A stretch of 64,000 nt of DNA, from the NCBI GenBank assembly GCA_963853835.1, contig OY970826.1:5998001-6062000 (forward strand). The letters are read 5' to 3'. Made by a program: the position numbers and the translations under genes. Source of the DNA: Calendula officinalis. Taxonomy: Eukaryota; Streptophyta; Magnoliopsida; Asterales; Asteraceae. Below, in pieces: positions 46,640-59,260 of this stretch. A model generated the notes under the pieces. The model was not told the origin of the DNA. It did no database searches and was given only the letters and a program-made list of their open reading frames with translations. Numbering within the stretch: the stretch's first letter is position 1; each line of letters begins with the position of its first letter.

Positions 46640-47400
46640 AATTTGGATATTTTTGGGATTAATTTTATTTTCCTTATTTTTAGGAATTTTCTGGATTTGT
46701 TCTGGAATTTATTGATATTTTCTAGAATTTTTTGGAATTTCATGAAGTTTTTCCGGTCAAAACGGACTGTTTTCGGGACCTGCAGTTGTTTGGTTATTCT
46801 GATCAGGCTGAAATTTTGTGGAACGCCCGGGATTATGAATTCCCATTTTTCAGAATTCTTTGAGATTTTTTTGAATTATTTGGGGAAAATTCTTCACTAT
46901 CAGAGGGGTATTTTCGGTATTTCTGGTGGTTTATATTTTCAGGGATTTTATGAGATTTATTGCGATTTTTCTGGATTCTATTGACCACTTCAAGACTGTC
47001 CCTAATTTTTTATGGAAGACTTAGGATTATGATTTCCCATTTTTCAGATTTTTTTGGGATTTTTCTGAATATTTTCTTGAAAACGGGCCGAATGGGTTTT
47101 TTCTGGACTGTTTGGTCAGTTTTAGACAATTGGGGTGGATTTTTGAAGCTGAATTTTTTTATGGGCCTTAGTTGCATAAATTCCCATTTTTATGGAGTTT
47201 CTGTGATTTTTCTGATTTTTTTCTGCCGTTTTTGCTGCTTGGTGCATATTTTTGGTTTAAAAAGGCAGCAGAAGGGCATATTCGGTTCCAGTGGGCAGAT
47301 CATCTTGAAAATTCTGGAGCTGATTGGAACTAATATTTCAAAATTTTGGAAAATTTATGGGATTTTTCTGATTTTTTTAGGTGGAGTTGGCCTATAGGCT
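46640..47400 (+). repeat. Diverged tandem repeats of about 170-190 bp
   Basis: Three spaced copies of a block like GAATTCCCATTTTTCAGAAT followed by GATTTTTTTGAAT-type text (near 46838, 47030 and 47178). The intervening text is T-rich and G-rich but low in C. No coding sense. Confidence 0.55.
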
Positions 47401-47509
47401 AACTTTTCTTCTTTTTGGGGTGGTTTTGGTTTGGGTCAAAATTGGTGTTATAAGGGGGTGTTGGGAGGTTTAGTTGCTATGATTATAGTAGGCATTAAAT
47501 GGTGTTATA

Positions 47510-47955
47510 AGGTGGCACTAAATCTTTGCACGCACGCACTAACATCCCTTTTAGTTTCTAATCATAGCTATAGGTTAGATTTGGGGAATTTTGATGAAAT
47601 GCAGGAGTGTTGCATACGAATTTGTATCCCAAAAGTAGAAGGAGTTTTAACCCATCTTGACATGCATGCTTTCTTTCATATTATAATGCAGGTCCTTTGT
47701 TTCCAGCCCTACTTTATTTATATTTTATATTTATACTTATGGGTTGGAATGGGTTGGGTTGGAATGAGTTGGGTTGGAGTAGGATGGTGGTGTATGGGTA
47801 GACTAGACACTATGGTTAACTTAGTGCATAAATTATTGAAGCAGGTGGCACACATCTTTTGCACACACTCACTGACTCCCCTTTTAGGTGTTAACCATAG
47901 TGATAGTTTAGGCTTGGATTTATTATGGATATGCATGAGTTTTGCATACTAATTT
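47510..47955 (+). repeat. Direct repeat of about 110 bp, two copies
   Basis: 47512-47625 and 47843-47955 share GGTGGCAC, TTTGCAC, CACTAACATCCCTTTTAG/CACTGACTCCCCTTTTAG, CATAG, TTAGATTTGG/TTAGGCTTGG and TTGCATACNAATTTGTA, about 330 bp apart. Confidence 0.55.
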
Positions 47956-48959
47956 GTAGCATCACTTTTTGCTGACAAAACTTCAGCAGTTATGGGCAAC
48001 ATGTTAAGGAAGAAAAACATTTCATTTGTATGGGGTTGAAGTGTAAGAAAATGTTTTTTAGTTGGACATAAAAAAAAAGTTGTAATTTTTATGGTTATGT
48101 GTGAGTGTGAGTAGGTAGAGATTCAATCTGGTAGGTCCCACCAAATTCGAATCCATCTTTCCTTCATTGGACATCATTTGATAGGTAATGTTTTTGAGAT
48201 TTTAGTTATATATTTAATTTATGGATTTATCAGTTATTGAGAGAAGAAATAATATAGGTAAAAAGAGATTATCAAATTTTGTACAAACTCATCATTATAG
48301 CTATCGATTCTTATGTCATTTTTAAAATTATTAATATTTATTGGTATTTTTCTATAATATAAATCTTGAAGCATATTTCATAATGCATATTTCATAACGC
48401 ATGAATCGATAATGTTACATTAAGGGATTAACAAAGAAAACTTTTATGTTAAGATTGTTTTTAAAAATAAAACAAATATATTGTTTGTGAATTAACTTTC
48501 AATGATTCATGTAGACAATTTCAAAAAATCTCATTAGCCTTTTCTGTGTCAATTATAGTTTTTTTTTTCTTTCTTCATCTCCATTATAAAAAGTCCTTTA
48601 TGTAAACAAATTTTCTTTTACCCAAAAAATAGAATAAACTTTGACATACAATTTTGTGGGCACGTTGATATCTTCATACATCACTCATTATTTTTTCAAC
48701 CAATTCATTATTTACCAACACACATATTTGTAGATTTTTCTTTTGATTATACGAACAATATATTGATGTTTGGAAAAAAAATTCTTTGGAATTTGCAATT
48801 CATTATTAATGATCGTACAAAAAAAACGACAAGTATAATAATTTAAGAAAAACTTACTTTAGATTGTGTGGGAAGAATCAAGAATGATATTGAACTTCTT
48901 GCTTTGCTTACTTCTTGAGCGACGAACGTGAAGCGACTTGGAGCAAAGTTCCGATAACG

Positions 48960-49142
48960 TGTTGTAAACCAAATTATCTCAACAGAGATACATGAACAAG
49001 AGGTTCTTGAGAGGTGTGTGGAAACAAGTGATACAACATCTCTACTTATAGGCTAGAGAATGTTACACTAATGATGTACATAAATTGTACTTATGATTGT
49101 GTTAAATACTAATCAACCACTCATCAAATATGAGTTACAACA
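48960..49142 (-). repeat. 5' LTR of the minus-strand Copia
   Basis: 183 bp copy of 39738-39923. The PBS-like sequence follows it on the minus strand (plus positions 48946-48959). Confidence 0.88.
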
Positions 49143-49147
49143 TTTTT

Positions 49148-49861
49148 AACTTTAATAAACGTAAAACTTCATGGCTAATTACACCAGTTTAATGTTTATT
49201 TCACTTTGTTATATATGTGTTATCTGTTAACCCATACAACATATGTCACACACAAGCGTATAAGTTAGTTAACCCATACAACATAAAATTGGAGTTCAGG
49301 CATAGCAAATATCCACTATCATAGATCCGAAAACATGTTAAATAATCATGCCAAACACCACCCTACATGTTTAAAAAATATCCGAAAACCGGATTTACAA
49401 AAATATAGATATCTGAATTTTTGATATCGAATTCGAATAGTATATATCCACTATAATAAATTCGGATATCCAAAAATCTCGATATTTAGTTTTGAACATA
49501 CCCCTCTCCCCACGGAAGGTTGGAGGGGGTGGGCATGGTGGGTCATTGACCCCCTCCATTTCTAGGTTTCTTATTATTATTATTTTTTTTTTTGTTTTTA
49601 GGGTGTAATTTATAGTATTTGTAAATTTGCCCACCCAATTTGTAATATTTGTAATTTATAATATTTGTAAAGCCAGCCACAAACTGTCTGCATTCTTTAG
49701 TTCAAAATCCTCTCGTCATTTTCATCCATTACTTCACGTAAGCTTCAATTTTCATGTTATTTGTTATTTGCTTTTGTTTTTTTTGCATATTATTTCATTG
49801 TTATCACATTATTCGATTATTTCAAAAATTTTATTTGTTATTTGCTTTGGCAATTTGCTAG
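49148..49861. other. Spacer before Gypsy element A
   Basis: AT-rich, with a C-rich patch near 49500-49560. No gene recognised. Confidence 0.4.
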
Positions 49862-50222
49862 TGATACGGTCCAACCACTTAGCCCAACGCCGGCCCAGCT
49901 TGTTCGGCAGCCCATGCCCACGAGAGAGACAAAGAGGCCCACGAGATGCTTGGACTGAATCCATTGGTTGCGTGATCACACGTTATTTACTGCATTGTTA
50001 ATTCTAGTTATTTTGATTAAGTCAAATTGCATGATAGGTAGTTAATTGCATGATTAAGAGTAGTGGCATGAAATAAGGAATGTGGGTGATGAACCCATAT
50101 TCAATGCATGTTTAAATTCCTGTAATTTTTCATTTTGAGATATAGAAGAAAATTGCTCCAAAAATCCTTTCTCTAAACTCTCTTGCTTCTCTTTCTCCTT
50201 CGATCTCTAGAAGGTGCCATCA
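49862..50222 (+). repeat. Probable 5' LTR of Gypsy element A
   Basis: TGATACGGTCCAACC to GGTGCCATCA, 361 bp, with TG and CA ends. It lies just before a PBS-like TGGTGCTTTCATTCC (50225-50239) and the gag start. The partner LTR lies outside the window, so the left edge is a best guess. Confidence 0.55.
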
Positions 50223-50252
50223 TTTGGTGCTTTCATTCCCAAACTCACCTCC

Positions 50253-51245
50253 ATGCCACCACGCAAGGAAACCACCGGTGATGACAACCAATCACCGATC
50301 ACCGATCTCCTCACACAACTTATTTCAGCCACCAATTCTGCCGCCGAACGTCAATCATCTCAAATGACCGCTTTACTCGAAGCCACGAAATCCCTGACCA
50401 CCAAGATTGACTCCCAAACGGCCACTGCCGCCAATTTAGTTACCCATATTACCTCCTTTTCCGATAACTTATCCGCCAATACCAACAAACCACTACAGTT
50501 CAAGATTCCTAAAACCAAGGACACACAATACTCATCCTCTACCTCATATACTAATAACCCACGACCACCAAAAATCGTCCTGCAATCTTTCGATGGCACC
50601 AACCCACTTGGTTGGATATTTCAGGCAGAAAGTTTTTTCTCCTACTACCACATTCCACCGGATGAAAGACTAGGCTTAGTTGCCTTTCACGTGACCGGCG
50701 ACGCCCTAGCATGGTATCAACATCTAGACAACAACCACCTTTTTGACACATGGGACAAGTTCAAACGCCAGATTGAGCTCCGTTTTGGCCCGTCGTCATA
50801 CGAAAATCACGAAGCCTCCCTTTTGAAACTTCACCAAACCGCAACGGTACGATCGTATCAGACTGAATTTGAAACGCTCAGTAACCGTGTTACTGGATTA
50901 TCTCCACAAACCCTAATGAATTGTTTCATCTCGGGCCTTAAAACGGAAATCCAAGCCGAACTTGCACTTCTTAAGCCCACAACATTTCATGATGCATATG
51001 GCCTAGCCCAATTAGTGGAAGACAAATTAGCCCACCAAACCAAACCTAAAAGCCCATATACACACAAACCTACGTCCGCCACTTTTACGCCACCCCCACC
51101 ACCAAATCATCATCCACTGATTCACGATCCCTCCCCAATTCGCCAAAACCCTTACCGTCACAAGGTTATCACCGGAGGCACTCCAACAACGACGGAAAGA
51201 CGGCCTTTGTTTCCGTTGTCCGGAGAAATTCGTACCGGGTCATAA
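50253..51245 (+). pseudogene. Gag of Gypsy element A, frameshifted before the zinc knuckle
   Basis: ATG 50253 (MPPRKETTGDDNQ) starts a gag with a coiled N-terminus and the retrotransposon gag domain (LGWIFQAESFFSYYHIPPDE, WDKFKRQIELRFGPSSYEN). The frame runs off into non-gag text after about 51155 and stops at 51243-51245. The expected CCHC region (LSPEALQQRRKDGLCFRC then FVPGHKC) is in the neighbouring frame from about 51163, so a one-base-class indel near 51155 broke the polyprotein. Its short LTR and RT type suggest a Reina-like chromovirus. Confidence 0.82.
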
Positions 51246-52646
51246 GTGTTCACCACCACAATTTCTTATCATTGTGGATAACGATGATCAACAATCATTA
51301 CTGGTTACACACGACAGTGATCATCAAGAAGATACTCCTGAATTGTGGTCCTTATCTGCCGCAGCTTATTTCGGTATGTCGTCTTCACAAACCCTACGAA
51401 TTACCAGTTACATCAACACACACCCCGTTACAGTATTGATCGATTGTGGCAGCACACATAACATTGTGCAACCACGTATAGCCAAATATTTGAATCTGTC
51501 CACAACACCATTGGAACCGTTTCGAGTTATGGTCGGTAACGGCGAGTTTATTCACTGCTTCGATTATTGCAATGACGTTACCATACAACTCAGGAATACA
51601 AAGTTTACTGCTACGTTTTTTGTACTTCCAATTGAAGGTGCGAACGTCGTTTTAGGTATTACATGGTTGGGTACCCTTGGTACCATTACCGCTGATTTTT
51701 CCATACCACAAATCGAGTTTGTTAAAAATGGTACACGATGTACATTACAGGGGGAATCACGAACCAAACAAATTTCACCAAGCTCGTTAACCACGATGAT
51801 CAAACAAAAATCGGTTATATCCATCCACACTATATCCATGAATAACCCTACCACCAACTCAAACTCACCCGATACTACCAATGACCCTCACATAACCACA
51901 CTTTTAGATTTATTCCACACTATTTTTGAAGTTCCTCATAATCTTCCACCGAGCCGACCCCATGACCACCATATACCATTACTCACCACCGAACCAGTCA
52001 ATGTGCGACCTTACCGCTACCCACACTTTCAAAAACAAATCATGACCCAGTTAATCACCGAAATGTTACAAGATGGTATTATCCGGCCAAGCCACAGTCC
52101 TTTTTCATCACCGGTTCTATTAGTCAAGAAAAAGGATGGCTCGTGGCGTTTTTGTGTGGATTACCGTGCCTTAAATACCGTCACCATCAAAGACCGGTTT
52201 CCGATTCCCACAATAGATGAACTTATGGATGAGTTACACGGGGCAACAATATTTTCCAAAATCGATTTACGTTCCGGTTACCATCAAATTCGGGTAGCTC
52301 ACGATGATATACACAAAACCGCATTTCGTACATCGGATGGCCATTACGAGTTCCTTGTCATGCCGTTCGGGCTTACGAACGCTCCGTCCACATTTCAATC
52401 GGCCACGAATGACCTCTTTCGACCGGTACTTCGTCACTTTGTTCTAGTTTTTTTTGATGATATACTTATCTATAGCCGCAACCGTGAAGAACATCACATT
52501 CATTTCCGTTATGTATTTCAAAAACTACAACAAAATCAATTTCATGCAAAAGCTTCCAAATGTGTCTTTGGGGTCACCGACATATCATTTTTGGGTCACC
52601 GAATCTCCGGTGAGGGGGTTTCACCGGAAGTAGACAAAATCACTGC
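51163..52646 (+). pseudogene. Protease and reverse transcriptase of Gypsy element A, split by element B
   Basis: Same frame from the zinc knuckle onward. Aspartic protease (VLIDCGSTHNIVQP, near 51436). RT has IIRPSHSPFSSPVLLVKKKD, FCVDYRALN, YHQIRVAHDD and the catalytic FFDDILIYS, where the usual residue before DD is V or I. The frame is cut at VDKITA by insertion of element B and resumes at 63548. Apart from the upstream frameshift and this insertion the frame is open. Confidence 0.9.
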
Positions 52647-53058
52647 TGTAACATCCTAAAACCGGCCTAGTTGTTTTAGGTATATATTGATATTTGGAAA
52701 ATTACCTATTTGACCCTAAATGGAATAAAGAGACTAAATGTTAAATTTATTGTTTGACCTTTTGTCCTTTTGTGATATTTTAATCAAGTGATTAAAATAT
52801 CCGTTTTCTGAAATGCTTAAAGTATTATATGATTTTTATATTTTTGGATTCTCCTTTCAATATCGTCTCCGAATATATTTTCGTGACTAAAAATAGAGTT
52901 TGTTTGGTATTTTAAATGAATTAACTACGAAAGGAACTTTTGTGTTGTATTGTTAAAAAAAATGAACAAAAAAGTCAAGTGGGTCCCACCCCCACCCCTT
53001 GACCGGCTTTTAGAGGGGGAAAAGCCCCATTTCCCTTCTTGATCTATGTCCATCTCTC

Positions 53059-53089
<31 letters not shown>

Positions 53090-55218
53090 CTCTCTAATCT
53101 CTCTCTTGTTCATCTCCATCTTCTTCATTGTTCTTGAGCTCCAAGAGAGATTGCTAGCTCGTTTCTTGATCAATCTTAAATCCGAACCCGTTTTTGGATA
53201 GCTCTTGAGGTAAGCTTTAATCTATGGGTGTTTATTTTCGATTCCATGATAGTTGATTAAACTAGGGTTTATGATTCTTGGGTTTTTGTTAGTGAATATT
53301 GTTGTGGATGGTATAATATGTATTCTTGCAAGTTTTGACATGTATTGTTGCATGAGTACAAGTAATTTAGCACAAGGTACAACCTTTTTAGCAAAGTGTA
53401 CAAGTTGGTGTGTTCATGTAAAAGTAGGTTGTATGGGTTTGTCAAACCTTGGATTTCTTGTGGTTTGAATACTTGGAATTGTTCATTAGGTTGAGAAAAC
53501 ATGTTTAGTAAGTTATGGATGTTGAGAAATCAAGTATTGGATGTTTTGGTGGATTATGACTTGATTTGGGTAAGATTGTTAGTTAAAACAATTGTTTAAG
53601 TTTATGAAGAAATTATGAACCAATTATTGTGTTAAATGACTAGTTGGTGGAATCATGGCATTGATGGGTTTTTGCGGGTTTTGTTGCTTGGATATGTTAA
53701 CATGATAGATTGGGTATGTTAGTTTTGAATTATGTCAAGATTAGTGAGATTGTTGAAATACTAGCTAGTGTTTGGATGTTTTTGGTTAAAATGATTAACT
53801 AGTAATTTGGAAGTAAAATACATGGATTGTTGGTGACTTGGAACTTGATGAATTGTTTCATGATTATGACTTGTTAGTTATAGAGAAATTGTGCTAATTG
53901 ATGGAAATTGGAAGTGTTATAATCATGTTCGGGCTTTTGACCCGTTCGGGCCATTTAGTGGTAAAATGACTTAAAATAACTTGGATTGTGAAAGTGTAGG
54001 TATTTTGTTAGGATTATGTGATTAGCAATGTTATTGGTAACATTTGGTGAATTGCAAGTTGATGATATGTTTACAGCTGTAGGATGTATTATTGTTTAAT
54101 AATCCGGTTTGACCCGTTTGAATGTAAGACTTGCAAATGATTAGTTGACTTGTTATGTAAGTGTAAGTGGTCATGACATGTTCATATGATGATTTGAGTG
54201 TTTGGTTATCTAGTTAGTGCAAGTGTTAGTGTTAAATGTATATTTAACATTGTTTATAATTTGGTGGAATTATATACTAATTCGGTATTCCTTTGGTGTA
54301 CAGGAATCGGGATCGGGACTCAGAAACATTAGACCTCTGAGTTCGGCAAGTGGAAGGTTTCGGTGAGTGGATTTAACCTCCAACTTGTGTTCGGTTACAA
54401 TTGGTTCGGTATATGCATACTTGGTAAAAATGCAGGAAATTACCAGACGTGGGGAGTTCGCGTCGCGAACTCCCATTCCCGATCGTGAAGTAGCTCCAGC
54501 GAAGTTGTTGATTTACCGCGAGGAGTTCACGATCAGAGTTCACGTCGCGAACTCTAGTTCGCGATCGTGAACTAGAGTTCGCGATTGGGAACTGTGCCGT
54601 GACGTTTTTCGCGGTGTTTTTCACAGCTAGTCTATTCGTATGTATGCCTAGTGTTAGGGAATACCATACATGATTATGTGCACATAGGTGAAGAGACTTG
54701 GCTCGATTGGTAGCAACAACTCGGTTTGATTGGTAACCGAGGTTTGAGAAGTTAGTGCGCTGGGCATCGGGTATCGACTAACAGGGTATCCGACCTTACC
54801 TGTATTTGTTGCATGGTTAAGGGGAGGGAGTTGCCCGGGTGTTGGATACGAAACGCTATCGGTTACCGTGGTTTGGCCGACCATGGTTTAAGGCTCCGGC
54901 AGGACCCCGATCTTCTCGAACGAACCGGAGATGTTTTATAACTTCCGTGTTCCAGTGATTCCCCAACCGGAGATGTTTTATAACTTCCGTGTTTAAGTGA
55001 TTAGTGTAGTGGCTATGTGACTTTTAGATAGTAGAGATGTCTAAGCTAGCTTGTTGGGCTTTACAGAATTTGTAGATTTTATTCATTCACATAGCTTTGT
55101 GCTAATCCCTCCCTCGTTGAATCTTTTCAGGTGATCGGTGCTTTGGACGGGATGATTGACCAAGCTCAGTTTGATATGTTTTTAAAAATGAGCCATGCCG
55201 TTTATTAACACCGTTAAA

Positions 55219-55251
<33 letters not shown>

Positions 55252-55366
55252 TTGGAGTTTATTTTGGGACATTTGGTTTGTAAACCTAAACCTAAACTAT
55301 ATACTATCTATATGCTTCTGCACACCTTTTAAAAAAAAAACATTCTCTAAATTTTGCGGTGTTACA
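52647..55366 (+). repeat. 5' LTR of element B
   Basis: 2720 bp. It contains a CT-rich leader (53050-53105), an apparent donor GTAAGC at 53210, mini-exon 54304-54362, donor GTGAGT at 54363 and acceptor before 55131. A CpG-rich palindromic cluster (54451-54595), a duplicated CCGGAGATGTTTTATAACTT, and a TTA repeat of 10 units (55221-55250) are also present. Confidence 0.92.
54451..54595 (+). repeat. CpG-rich palindromic cluster in the LTR of element B
   Basis: Interlocking palindromes such as GAGTTCGCGTCGCGAACTC, AGTTCGCGATCGTGAACT and TCTAGTTCGCG. The core words TCGCGA and GATCGTGAAC recur. The second copy, in the 3' LTR, is at 62540-62684 with few changes. Confidence 0.85.
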
Positions 55367-55369
55367 ACT

Positions 55370-55381
55370 TGGTATCAGAGC
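55370..55381 (+). other. Primer-binding site of element B
   Basis: TGGTATCAGAGC, three bases after the 5' LTR, as in the 19 kb element. Confidence 0.9.
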
Positions 55382-55559
55382 TTCGGTTTGGCGATGGATA
55401 CACGGGGTTGGTGTTCCATTCCCAAATCGTGCCTCGAGTTTGGTCAAGCATTCCGGACGAGTGGGATTAGAGCAACGGTGAATGAAGTTAGTTGTAGTTA
55501 GTATGTAGTTACTAACGATTTAAACTAAGCTTTCGTGAGTTGTTGTGATTGTTATAGAT

Positions 55560-55676
55560 ATGACAGGTAAAGAGAACCGGACCCCCTTGGCCCTAGGAAA
55601 TGTTGGCACCTCAAGTGACGACGCGGGAACTGACGAGGAGTATATATACGCACGTTGGGGAAATGGAGGGCATTAG
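55560..55676 (+). pseudogene. Relic of the Tekay gag start in element B
   Basis: ATG 55560 opens 38 codons (MTGKENRTPLALGNVGTSSD, then DAGTDEEYIYARWGNGGH) and stops. The part around DEEYI aligns with DKEEYIARMESRMEGM of the intact Tekay-like gag. After a shift the next codons read GEMEGIRSVQ. This marks B as a deletion derivative of a Tekay-type element. Confidence 0.75.
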
Positions 55677-57982
55677 AAGTGTTCAATTTCGGGCAAGAGG
55701 GAAATTGACCTTGGGAAAAGAAAATGGGTTGTGAGTCAAGGACGGGGGCGGTCGGGGGATCTTCACCAACGTTAGACCGACAATGATAGCTCGGGTATGC
55801 TCTAATAAACTCAATACTTGTGTTTATGTAGAATTGTTAATTGAGAATATTGCTTAATTAAGATTTGTGAAATGTTGTGATGAACTGAACTGTTTACTTT
55901 TGGTGTTTTATGCCACTTGAAGTGGAACAATTGATTAATTGTTGATTAGGGTACATCATCTGTGTCAGGAGTTTTATAGATATAAATGATGCATGCTTTC
56001 TAGTCCCTTTTTATTGGAACCTGGACTAGGCTAGTGGGATTGGATGTGTGGATTGTTCCAGTTGAACCAAAGTTATTGTTGTGTGTTATCAGAGATAGTT
56101 TTCTTATCTGGTTGTTGGCGCACACATAGTGCCTTGTGTGTGTAAGTTGTCTATTTGTGTATTGTGCGAATTGGTGATAAGTTGATTGTAACTGTTTGTT
56201 TGTTTGTTCCTTCACTTTAGGAGAAGCGAAGAGAATTGGTTGTATGTCGGTTTCGGTCACAATGTATGTGACCATGGATCAAATTGAGTATAATGATAAT
56301 TATTGTAGATTGTGGGAATGTGATACTTGTAATTAAAATGGATGGAATTGCATGCGTGAATTGAATAGTCCAAGTAGGACTAGTGTTTGTTATGTGAAAA
56401 AGTGGAATTTTATTGTGACGTGCTGGGTCACATGTAGTGACTTGTATAGTGAGAATCAGAAATGTTTGTGAAATGTGAACAAATTGATGTTTGCTTTTGT
56501 TATAGTCAGTAATTGTGGCAGATAGTCAGTGATAAATATTGGAATGACCTGAAATGTTATGATGCAAACCTGATTGGTTTTCTATGTTGAATTTGGAGTC
56601 TGAAAGGTGACTAGTGAACTGTATGTGTAGATTATTTTGAGTTGACTTGTGATAGTAATAATTGAAGATAACAGAGGTTGTAAGTGATTGCATTGATTAT
56701 GAAACTATTTGAAAAAGTGTTGAAATTGTAATTTATACTTAAATCTAGTGTTAGGTTGAAATGATTGTATTGAAATGGTTCGTGTTAATGAAAACTGATC
56801 ATAGTTTAAATTGGTAAAATTTTAAATTACTCAAAGGGATAATGATGTTTTATTGGTTGTAATAAAAGTTGTCGAATTGAGATTTTGAAGTTGTATGTCG
56901 TAAGAAATACGTTTTCTAGATCAATTATGATGATAGAAATGATAAAAGTTGCGTATGTTTAATTGGGAATTAAATTGACGAAATTATCTTGCTATTTGGA
57001 TGTTAATAAGTAAGAGTCAAGAACTAGTTGAATTGTAGATTGTTGAGTGGATGTTTAATTGAAAAAAGCTTATTAGTCATAATACGAGTTTGACAGGTTA
57101 AGGAACCGTGAATGGTGTGTTTGGAATTATTATGATAGATTTCTCAATGTTGACCCGTTAAAGGTAATTAGTGTCAAGACTTGATTGGATGTTTTTAGTT
57201 GCTAGACCTTGATTATGATGATGATCGTTTGATAATTGCATGAGTCGGTTTGGTGGGTAGCTTGACACGTTATGGAGGTAATAAAACAATTTTTGGATAA
57301 TAAAACTTGTTTTGATCCGTTAGGTCGCGAGTATGGCTAATTTAGTATAAAAGATGTTGCTATTTATATTGCCATGATCGTAATGAGTTATGTGGGGTAG
57401 ACTTGAATTGTGTAAACTGTGACTAGTTTTGTCAAAATGTGCAACCTGACCGTGTAAAAAATTTGTCACCCGTGTAATATGGCCAATTAAGCATGGAATA
57501 TTATATGATGGTTAGAAGTATGTTTAACTAGGGACTTGGATAGTGTCAAGGAGAATTACTTGTTTTTGACCCGTTTGTGCATAGTATGCAAAATTGGTGT
57601 GACTTTATGTTATGAAAGGGTAGTTTTGAGAATTAAATGATTAAGACCGGTAATTTTGTTTTGGAAATTCGTAGAATTTTGGGTCGGTTAACGAGTTAAA
57701 CTGTGCATGATTGTAATTTTCGCTAGAATAAAGAAGAAAGCAAGTAGGTATTTGAGACTTAAAATAATTGTGTGACCTTGTGTATGGAAATGATGTTGTA
57801 ACTTATGCTAGTTGATTAACTTTTATGGCATGAGGAATGCTATCTTGTTATGAATGGTAAATGTTATATAAAGTGTATGACAAATTGGATGTGATTTTGT
57901 TTGAGCATGTACACGTGAAAGTGATTGGAATAGAGTCGTAAACTTATTATGATAAATACTTGCTATTTGAATATTGTTGTTG
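55677..57982 (+). other. Non-coding interior of element B
   Basis: 2.3 kb with a strong T and G bias on the plus strand and almost no long frames. No similarity to retroviral-type genes is visible. Confidence 0.6.
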
Positions 57983-58019
57983 GATTCCGGGGACGGAATC
58001 CTTTTTAAGGAGGGTAGAG
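57983..58019 (+). other. Hairpin and polypurine tract of element B
   Basis: GATTCCGGGGACGGAATC (57983-58000) is identical to 26306-26323 of the intact element, where it encodes the end of pol. The purine run AAGGAGGGTAGAG follows (58007-58019). Confidence 0.8.
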
Positions 58020-58825
58020 TTGTAACATCCTAAAACCGGCCTAGTTGTTTTAGGTATATATTGATATTTGGAAAAATACCAATTTGACCCTAAATGGAAT
58101 AAATTGACTAAATGTTAAATTTATTGTTTGACCTTTTGTCCTTTTGTGATATTTTAATCAAGGGATTAAATATATCCGTTTTCTGAAATGCTTAAAGTAT
58201 TATATGATTTTTATATTTTTGGATTCTCCTTTCAATATCGTCTCCGAATATATTTTCGTGACTAAAAATAGAGTTCGTTTGGTATTTTAAATGAATTAAC
58301 TACGAAAGGGACTTTTGTGTTGTATTGTTAAAAAAAAATGAAAAAAAAAGTCAAGTGGGTCCCACCCCCACCCCTTGACCGGCTTTTAGAGGGGGAAAAG
58401 CCTCATTTCCCTTCTTGATCTATGTACATCTCTCTCTCTCTCTCTCTCTATGTACGTCTCTCTCTTTCTCTCTCTCTCTAATCTCTCTCTTGTTCATCTC
58501 CATCTTCTTCATTGTTCTTGAGCTCCAAGAGAGATTGCTAGCTCGTTTCTTGATCAATCTTAAATCCGAACCCGTTTTTGGATAGCTCTTGAGGTAAGCT
58601 TTAATCTATGGGTGTTTATTTTCGATTCCATGATAGTTGATTAAACTAGGGTTTATGATTCTTGGGTTTTTGTTAGTGAATATTGTTGTGGATGGTATAA
58701 TATGTATTCTTGCAAGTTTTGACATGTATTGTTGCATGAGTACAAGTAATTTAGCACAAGGTACAACCTTTTTAGCAAAGTGTACAAGTTGGTGTGTTCA
58801 TGTAAAAGTAGGTTGTATGAGTTTG

Positions 58826-59207
58826 TGTGACAACCCGAAAATTCGGGCATTTATTGTAACCCTAATAGTGCCCAAGAACCCTAAATAATTTATAAAAACA
58901 TTTACTCGCATTTATATCTAGCGATAAACCCTAATAGCATATATGATAACAATTAGGGTGCATTTAAATTTAGTGAAACCCTGGAAATCATGTCTCATCA
59001 GTACACGTCATCATTCGATACATTAATCATTTGTGTTGCATTCAATCATCGGTCAGTTAACTAGTGAGTTGGTGACACAACATAATCATGAATCAAATAA
59101 AAAAAAACACAATTTTCAAAATTTGTAATGAATCAATTACTCAACTAAATTAACCGGTACAAAAATTGAGGTACAAAACATATTACTCGATTTAACTAAC
59201 AAGTGAA

Positions 59208-59260
<53 letters not shown>

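Larger units (their letters stand above)
39738..49142 (-). mobile_element. Degenerate Ty1-Copia retrotransposon, minus strand
   Basis: Direct LTRs of 186 and 183 bp (39738-39923 and 48960-49142) begin TGTTGTAAACC and end GAGTTACAACA. A TTTTT duplication lies on both sides. Orientation is minus: polypurine tract AAGGGGGAG (minus) sits inside the left LTR, and a PBS-like sequence CGTTATCGGAAC abuts the right LTR. Pol remnants read on the minus strand. The LTRs differ at about 9 positions by eye plus an indel, so it is older than the 19 kb element. The part that should hold gag (about 44.6-48.9 kb) is replaced by unrelated DNA, including a kinesin fragment. Confidence 0.88.

Noticed and set aside
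49762..50222. Longer 5' LTR for element A starting upstream of 49862
   Set aside because: I looked for other TG starts. Only 49862 gives a sensible TG...CA unit before the PBS, but without the 3' LTR this stays unproven.
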